Origin: Thermoplasmatota archaeon
GTDB taxonomy: Archaea > Thermoplasmatota > E2 > DHVEG-1
DNA: 9,931 bases
Direction: 5' to 3'
NCBI GenBank assembly: GCA_030612095.1
Contig: JAUWOO010000064.1
Coordinates: 1 to 9,931, forward strand
The translations under genes were made by a program, and so were the position numbers. Under the pieces are notes generated by a model. The model was not told the origin of the DNA. It worked only from the letters and a program-made list of their open reading frames with translations, and did no database searches. Positions 6,787 to 9,931 of the stretch are shown piece by piece. Each line of letters opens with the position of its first letter. The first letter of the stretch is position 1.

Positions 6787-6796
6787 AATTATATAT
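6787..6796 (+). promoter_or_regulatory. Box A promoter of the nitroreductase gene
   Basis: ATTATATAT within 6787-6796 is centred about 34 bases before ATG 6826. The predicted transcript start lies near 6818, downstream of the alternative ATG at 6811, which favours 6826 as the start. Confidence 0.5.
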
Positions 6797-6825
6797 GAAT
6801 AGTTACGTTTATGGGGTTGTGTAAT

Positions 6826-7425
6826 ATGTCAGAAAAAATAAACTCTCCGTCAATGAGTGTATATGAAACCATACTCTCAAGAAGATCGATAAGACGCTTT
6901 CAACAAAAACCGATAAATATAGAACTTCTTAGAAAGTTTGTTAATGCTGCAAGGGTAGCACCGTCTGCCGCTAATCTTCAACCTCTAGAATTTTTTATCG
7001 TGACTGAAAAGGATATGTGCTCTAAAATCTTTGAGACAATAGGTTGGGCAGGATATATAAAACCTGCATGGAAACCAGACAAGAACGAACGGCCAACTGC
7101 ATATATCGTCATACTTGTTAAGGACATTACCAACAAATATTATTTAAGAGATGTTGGCCTGGCTTCGGAGAATATTGTACTTGCAGCTGAAGAAGAGCAC
7201 ATTGGAAGTTGTATTCTGTGCAAAATTGAAAAGAACAAGATCCAAGAGATGCTTAAAATTCCAGATACATTGCATGTCGATTCGTTGATTGCATTAGGTT
7301 ATAAAGCGGAGCAAGTAGTTGTGGAGGATTTTAAAGATTCTGTCAAGTATTGGAGAGATAAAAACGAAGTTTTACACGTCCCAAAACGAAAGTTAAAAGA
7401 TATAATCTATGTAAATGAATTTTAA
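6826..7425 (+). CDS. Nitroreductase-family FMN oxidoreductase
   Basis: This is a cytosolic flavoprotein of the nitroreductase fold, expected to bind FMN and act as a homodimer using NAD(P)H. The 199-residue chain has the family marks in order: SRRSIRRF (about 18-25) for FMN phosphate, APSAANLQPLEF (about 45-56), GLASENIVLAAEEEHIGSC (about 111-129), IALGYK (about 155-160) and the closing KRKLKDIIY (about 187-195). This pattern belongs to the small archaeal and bacterial members whose true substrates are mostly unknown. An in-frame ATG at 6811 would add five residues, but it lies upstream of the predicted transcript start, so I prefer 6826. Two palindromes sit just upstream, and the nearest intact regulator is the Lrp/AsnC gene. 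The gene stands alone, with its own promoter and 156 bases before the next gene. Confidence 0.88.
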   Translation: MSEKINSPSMSVYETILSRRSIRRFQQKPINIELLRKFVNAARVAPSAANLQPLEFFIVTEKDMCSKIFETIGWAGYIKPAWKPDKNERPTAYIVILVKDITNKYYLRDVGLASENIVLAAEEEHIGSCILCKIEKNKIQEMLKIPDTLHVDSLIALGYKAEQVVVEDFKDSVKYWRDKNEVLHVPKRKLKDIIYVNEF

Positions 7426-7540
7426 AGGGTGAAGAATAGAAGAGTTCGATAATATTTTACGTAAATAATCATGTGTCTTTTCATGTTGAAGGGTAACAGA
7501 GAATAAATTAGAATTGACTGACAGACGCAAATTAACATAT

Positions 7541-7557
7541 TTTTAAAAATTTAAATA
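7541..7557 (+). promoter_or_regulatory. AT-rich box A region before the polyprenol-kinase-like gene
   Basis: TTTTAAAAATTTAAATA contains one or two possible TATA boxes. Using the first (centre about 7545), the transcript would begin near 7570, just in front of the GGAGGTG site. Confidence 0.4.
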
Positions 7558-7570
7558 AGAGAAATGTATG

Positions 7571-7577
7571 GGAGGTG
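7571..7577 (+). promoter_or_regulatory. Strong ribosome-binding site GGAGGTG
   Basis: GGAGGTG is a near-perfect anti-16S match ending 4 bases before ATG 7582. It decides the start, because the in-frame ATG at 7564 would place the site inside the coding region. Confidence 0.8.
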
Positions 7578-7581
7578 CACG

Positions 7582-8280
7582 ATGATAAATGAAACAACGA
7601 TAGTTGAATTCATCTGGATAATCATTTTGACAATTTACACTGTGTCTATTACATTCCTGACAAAAAAGACTTATGATTTAATGGTAAACAAAGGTATTAA
7701 AAAAAGGGATGCAGTTTATTATAACAGAAAAATAGTCCATATACTTGCTGGAGGCGTTATTGCCCTAATAGTTCCCATTGTGTTTTCCTCTTCCATCTAT
7801 CCTTTGTTCTGCGGTCTATCTATAACAATAATCACCTACCTTTCTCACAAAAGGAGGAGGGGGAAAATACTTTACTGGTTTCAGACAGAAGACAATCTAA
7901 ATGATGTCAGCTTTTGTTTTATGTGGGGCATTACTATCTTTGTTCTGTGGGAAGTTATGAGAGCTATGGGAAACCATACAGGTGCACCTTGGATAGCAAT
8001 CATACCTGCAGTATTCGTGTCATTTGGCGATGGCGTAACTGGAATTGCAAGAAATGCTTTATTCAAAAAAAGGACAAAGCACCCTATTGGCAATGTATTC
8101 ATGGCAGCCGTGTGCATCCCTTTGGGCTATTTTTTAGCAGGATTTGGAGGAATTGCAATTGGAGGAGTCATAGCTGCTATTGTGGCATCAACCATGGAAA
8201 GATATGAATTTGGACCTATAGATGACAATATATTGATAACCATCAGCTCATCAATAGTTCTCTATATATTTATCCTATAA
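7582..8280 (+). CDS. Dolichol/polyprenol-kinase-like integral membrane protein
   Basis: This is a 232-residue polytopic membrane protein of the SEC59/DGK1/VTE5 group, which uses CTP to phosphorylate polyprenols, phytol or diacylglycerol. I see about six hydrophobic segments, near residues 8-26, 51-69, 71-87, 110-125, 136-150 and 175-204, with a last one at about 217-232. Family marks are NRKIVHILAGG (about 48-58), the VSFGDGVTGIARN core (about 146-158) followed by KKRTKHPIGN (about 162-171), and ERYEFGPIDDN (about 206-216). In archaea such an enzyme could supply dolichol phosphate for surface glycosylation or salvage isoprenoid alcohols for lipids. The substrate is not readable. The first cytoplasmic loop is basic (KKRD, HKRRRGK). 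A frame from 7564 would add six residues, but the ribosome-binding site favours 7582. It could alternatively be called a cytidylyltransferase-like protein, since the two families are often confused. Confidence 0.8.
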   Translation: MINETTIVEFIWIIILTIYTVSITFLTKKTYDLMVNKGIKKRDAVYYNRKIVHILAGGVIALIVPIVFSSSIYPLFCGLSITIITYLSHKRRRGKILYWFQTEDNLNDVSFCFMWGITIFVLWEVMRAMGNHTGAPWIAIIPAVFVSFGDGVTGIARNALFKKRTKHPIGNVFMAAVCIPLGYFLAGFGGIAIGGVIAAIVASTMERYEFGPIDDNILITISSSIVLYIFIL

Positions 8281-8371
8281 TTGTTGCCAATATCGCTTAG
8301 ACAACCCCATATAGTAAATGTATGAATAGAAACTATTTCAACGTATTCTTGTGATTTATATGATAGGTAAA

Positions 8372-8552
8372 ATGCAGGGGAAGGGATTTGAACACCAATT
8401 TACCGGTAAAGTGAACAACTGCATCGGAATTTGAGCACCTAAATGACGGTACATATTGACGTTTTATATCTGTTGCAAACTATTCGTTGTTGGGAATCTT
8501 CGAATCGGTTTATTAAAATCGATCCATGAACGAAGTTCTATGTTTGTATGAT
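8372..8552 (+). pseudogene. Decayed copy A of an unrecognised small gene
   Basis: From ATG 8372 the frame reads MQGKGFEHQFTGK and stops at TGA 8432-8434. Changing frame after that recovers ASEFEHLND. At DNA level the segment matches copy B (from 8611) in the same order: the ATGCAGGGG/AAGGGATTT start, TTTACC(G/A)GTAAA, GCATC-GGA-TT-GAGCAC-TAAATGACG, an ATCTGTTG block, a CTTC(G/A)AATC block and ATGAACG...TCTA...TATGA. Relative to B it lacks about 50 bases after the TTTAC palindrome. It therefore looks like an older, deleted duplicate of the same gene. The function is unknown. The right boundary is approximate. Confidence 0.5.
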
Positions 8553-8650
8553 ATGTTCCCTTCGGGAAGGGAACTGCAATTTACTAGTAAATACTAAGGG
8601 CAATTGATTAATGCAGGGGGAAGGGATTTTATCCCGTTTTTACCAGTAAA
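8399..8650. repeat. Three TTTAC-NN-GTAAA palindromes
   Basis: TTTACCGGTAAA (8399-8410) and TTTACTAGTAAA (8580-8591) are perfect 12-base palindromes, and TTTACCAGTAAA (8639-8650) differs only in its centre. The first and third occupy equivalent positions in the two decayed copies. The second lies outside the aligned parts. Related versions with other spacing occur at 7456-7465 (no spacer) and 9048-9058 (one base). Confidence 0.5.
8555..8574. repeat. Perfect 8-bp hairpin between the two decayed copies
   Basis: GTTCCCTT (8555-8562) and AAGGGAAC (8567-8574) are exact reverse complements around CGGG. This is a stable GC-containing stem in an AT-rich stretch. No T-run follows, so it is not a standard intrinsic terminator. 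Confidence 0.65.
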
Positions 8651-8958
8651 AAATCCAAAGATTCTCCTAGAAATAAAAATATTGTTTTGACCATACTCGC
8701 ATCAGGATTCGAGCACGTAAATGACGTCATATTAACAGGTTTAATATCTGTTGGTGTTGCATTATTTTTTAACGCTTCAAATCATCATAATATCAATGGT
8801 GAAACAAGAAAAGATGAGATTGAAAAGATCATAAAACAGGATCTGTTGTTATGAACGTGGTCTAGCTGGTTATGACTACAGCATTTTCACGCATATTTTC
8901 GACGAGAAAACCGACGATTATCTCAGCGATATTTTCCACGGACTAACTAAAACCTTCT
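8611..8958 (+). pseudogene. Frameshifted copy B of the same unrecognised small gene
   Basis: ATG 8611 begins MQG, but a run of five G (four in copy A) shifts the frame. Removing one G gives KGFYPVFTSKKSKDSPRN and then an open run to TGA 8852-8854, including VILTGLISVGVALFF (a likely membrane segment) and RKDEIEKIIKQDLLL. The reconstructed product is about 80 residues. A second frame, open from about 8835, continues in coding-like style as ERGLAGYDYSIFTHIFDE and DDYLSDIFHGLTKT before a T-rich tract. The gene may therefore have had about 115 codons with two +1 shifts. An assembly error in the G run is possible for the first shift. I do not recognise the family. No good promoter or ribosome-binding site precedes it. 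Confidence 0.5.
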
Positions 8959-8979
8959 TTTTTCTTTCTATTTTTTCTT
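8954..8979 (+). terminator. T-rich tract after decayed copy B
   Basis: Runs of three to six T separated by single C or A bases follow the last coding-like codons of copy B. No stem precedes them. They are consistent with an archaeal U-tract terminator, or simply with AT-rich intergenic DNA. From here to about 9110 I see no gene, only another T run and a 6-bp CTCCCC/GGGGAG stem at 9070-9089. Confidence 0.35.
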
Positions 8980-9114
8980 GTGATTATAAAGCAATAATTT
9001 TTATCAATGGTTCACCAAAATGACTCATAGTGTATTTTAGCAATTTTTTTACTGTAAAACCTTTTTCTTCTCCCCCTATGAAAGGGGAGGGAATTAAATT
9101 ACATTTGGTAGAGT

Positions 9115-9200
9115 CATCTTTGTATGATAATAAGGGCCCAAGAGGCCCCATAATCAGGACTGATCAAGATGTAAGGGATAAAGCCCAGGTCTAGCTTTAT
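9115..9200. other. Foldable, GC-richer intergenic segment, possible structured RNA
   Basis: An outer pairing CATCTT (9115-9120) with AAGATG (9166-9171) encloses a hairpin with stem GGGCC (9134-9138) and GGCCC (9144-9148) over loop CAAGA. That hairpin is extended by TGAT (9125-9128) with ATCA (9153-9156). A second hairpin pairs ATAAAGC (9178-9184) with GCTTTAT (9194-9200). The segment ends about 75 bases before the nuclease start and upstream of its box A, so it would not lie in that gene's transcript. It could be an independent small RNA or chance folding. No known RNA family is recognised. Confidence 0.25.
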
Positions 9201-9246
9201 TTAGGCCGACTAAGACGTAGGTCATGCTGTTTTGGCTGGGTTAATG

Positions 9247-9254
9247 TTTATAAA
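9247..9254 (+). promoter_or_regulatory. Box A promoter giving a leaderless nuclease transcript
   Basis: TTTATAAA is a textbook archaeal TATA box centred about 26 bases before ATG 9277. The predicted transcript start coincides with the ATG. In-frame starts further upstream (TTG 9232, ATG 9244) would lie at or before this box and are therefore unlikely. Confidence 0.6.
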
Positions 9255-9276
9255 CAACGGGATTATGCCTGGTAGC

Positions 9277-9561
9277 ATGGGGTTGAAGGTAACAAACATA
9301 GTTAAGGCAGACACGTTCGAAGTGTTTCCGCCATGGCGTTGGGGGGGCCAGAGTGGTATTAGAGTTAGACCTACTGGTTATAACACGCCTGAAGAAAGGC
9401 AACTAGGTTATCAGGAATCAAAGAATAAATTAAGAAAATTAATATTGGAAAAAGAAGTAGAATTGAAAAATTTTGTAGATATAGACTACGATCGTTTGGT
9501 ATGTGACGTATATTTTAACGGGAAAAATTTAGCCGATTATTTTCCAGAGTATAAAGAATAA
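9277..9561 (+). CDS. Compact staphylococcal-nuclease-fold (thermonuclease-like) protein
   Basis: This is a 94-residue protein of the SNase OB-fold, the class of calcium-dependent nucleases. Aligned by eye with staphylococcal nuclease, VKADTFEV (about 9-16) matches the IDGDT strand and keeps the Asp21 equivalent (Asp12). RPTGYNTPEE (31-40) keeps the Arg35 (Arg31) and Glu43 (Glu39) equivalents. YDRLVCDVYFNGKNLADYF (71-89) keeps the Arg87 equivalent (Arg73). Two metal-site positions differ: the Asp19 equivalent is Lys10 and the Asp40 equivalent is Asn36. There is no signal peptide, so it appears cytosolic, unlike secreted thermonucleases. From recall, similar short proteins with a GxRVRPTGY..PE block are common in archaea. 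A start at 9277 fits the promoter and puts the first beta strand at the N-terminus. Nuclease activity is inferred and could be altered by the Asn substitution. Confidence 0.8.
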   Translation: MGLKVTNIVKADTFEVFPPWRWGGQSGIRVRPTGYNTPEERQLGYQESKNKLRKLILEKEVELKNFVDIDYDRLVCDVYFNGKNLADYFPEYKE

Positions 9562-9589
9562 ACCAATTATCACTCGGCAAGGCGGCAGA

Positions 9590-9660
9590 GCCTGTTATCC
9601 TATTGGTATCAAGTAACAGCCATGTTCTACAAACCAACTGTTGGCATGGGGGCTACAGGT
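9590..9660. other. Foldable segment between nuclease and Hsp20-like gene
   Basis: The nuclease stop at 9561 is followed by about 190 bases without a gene. Within it GCCTGT (9590-9595) can pair with ACAGGT (9655-9660), enclosing CCATG (9620-9624) with CATGG (9645-9649) and CCAA (9634-9637) with TTGG (9641-9644). A competing pair is CTGTTA (9592-9597) with TAACAG (9614-9619). It could be a 3' untranslated structure of the nuclease mRNA or a separate small RNA. No family is recognised and no terminator tract is evident. Confidence 0.22.
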
Positions 9661-9710
9661 CAATTTCTAGAGAGTTAATGGTAAACCAAAAGTACTAAAT
9701 ATGACAGGGT

Positions 9711-9732
9711 CATATAAATAATATATAATAAA
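9711..9732 (+). promoter_or_regulatory. TATA-rich promoter region of the Hsp20-like gene
   Basis: CATATAAATA and TATATAATA stand about 39 and 28 bases before ATG 9755. Either could serve as box A, giving a leader of about 14 or 3 bases. No clear Shine-Dalgarno site lies directly before the ATG; a GGGGG run at 9737-9741 is 13 bases upstream. Confidence 0.4.
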
Positions 9733-9754
9733 TTTTGGGGGAAAATAATTAGAG

Positions 9755-9931
9755 ATGGAACCGTTTGGAAGTGATCGTGATAGAAGACGACGGAAGAGCC
9801 CGTTAGACTCCTTAGACGATGATGAATTTGAAAGGATATTCGACGAGATGCAAAAAATGTTCGAAAGCACTAATTTTGGAGAGTGGATTAAAGAAGTGCT
9901 CCGTGATAGTTCAGGACCAAATAAACGATTT
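9755..9931 (+). CDS. Probable Hsp20 small heat-shock protein, N-terminal 59 residues
   Basis: The frame opens at ATG 9755 and runs off the right edge without a stop. The visible part is MEPFGSDRDRRRRKSPLDSL, then the acidic and amphipathic DDDEFERIFDEMQKMFEST, then WIKEVLRDSSGPNK. A basic head followed by an acidic, Phe- and Met-rich amphipathic helix is typical of the N-terminal arm of archaeal Hsp20 chaperones, and the SSGPNK region is where the link to the alpha-crystallin domain would begin. That domain lies outside the window, so the call rests on style and not on the diagnostic fold. Alternatives are another acidic cytosolic protein or a gas-vesicle-type GvpH relative. The TATA-rich upstream region suits a strongly driven gene. 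Confidence 0.5.
   Translation, partial: MEPFGSDRDRRRRKSPLDSLDDDEFERIFDEMQKMFESTNFGEWIKEVLRDSSGPNKRF

Noticed and set aside
7914..8207. Plus-strand overlapping frame inside the polyprenol-kinase-like gene
   Set aside because: It has a Cys/Trp-rich out-of-frame composition and no family motifs, while the main frame has clear ones.
8371..8391. Antisense resemblance to a tRNA 3' end (TTCAAATCCC...TGCA), suggesting an attachment site
   Set aside because: The T-stem does not pair, no tRNA body is present, and the segment is the start of the duplicated small gene. The second copy has lost the resemblance.
8858..8877. Sequence resembling a tRNA D-arm (GTGGTCTAGCTGGTTATGAC)
   Set aside because: No anticodon stem or T-arm follows, and the same bases read as coding-like codons continuing decayed copy B; copy A has a diverged counterpart.
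9124..9163. Possible C/D box guide RNA (ATGATAA ... CTGA between CATCTT and AAGATG)
   Set aside because: The C box lacks the G needed for the kink-turn, and the interior is a GC hairpin instead of guide sequence.
8281..9276. CRISPR array or transposon in the gene-poor stretch
   Set aside because: The repeats are two diverged gene-sized copies and short palindromes, without regular spacers, terminal inverted repeats or a transposase.
9667..9870. Minus-strand 67-codon frame over the Hsp20-like start
   Set aside because: It is Ser- and Leu-rich antisense of the Hsp20-like coding region, without a promoter or ribosome-binding site.

Overview
The window reads as AT-rich archaeal chromosome, most likely euryarchaeal. 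The evidence is box A (TATA-like) promoters placed so that several transcripts would be leaderless or nearly so, GGTGA/GGAGGTG ribosome-binding sites, an alanine aminotransferase very close to the Pyrococcus type, an Lrp/AsnC regulator, a polyprenol-kinase-like membrane protein and a T-rich terminator. A secreted C25 (gingipain-family) protease would fit sediment Thermoplasmata-type lineages, but that placement is inference only.

Layout. Positions 1-3720 carry three leftward genes: an ABC-F ATPase cut by the window edge, an alanine aminotransferase, and a 515-residue protein I do not recognise. A divergent intergenic stretch (3721-4005) then leads into rightward genes: a secreted C25 peptidase, an Lrp/AsnC regulator, a possible 28-residue CxxC microprotein, a nitroreductase-family flavoprotein and a dolichol/polyprenol-kinase-like membrane protein. 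Between the regulator and the nitroreductase lies a leftward SpoVT/AbrB-type (MazE-like) antitoxin reading frame broken by an in-frame TAG. It is followed by two near-adjacent perfect inverted repeats.

From 8281 to 9276 there is no intact gene. This stretch holds two diverged, frameshifted tandem copies of an unrecognised small gene, several TTTAC/GTAAA palindromes, a strong hairpin, a T-rich terminator and a GC-richer foldable segment. It is followed by a compact staphylococcal-nuclease-fold protein, a second foldable intergenic segment, and the start of what looks like an Hsp20 small heat-shock protein running off the right edge.

The genes do not form one obvious pathway. The most coherent local unit is regulator, broken antitoxin, paired palindromes and nitroreductase, where the regulator's own leader shares a 9-base word with one of the palindromes. 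Several starts have been moved downstream from the longest frame because promoter position, ribosome-binding site and family alignment agree. I found no CRISPR array, complete tRNA, rRNA, insertion sequence or clear new defence system.
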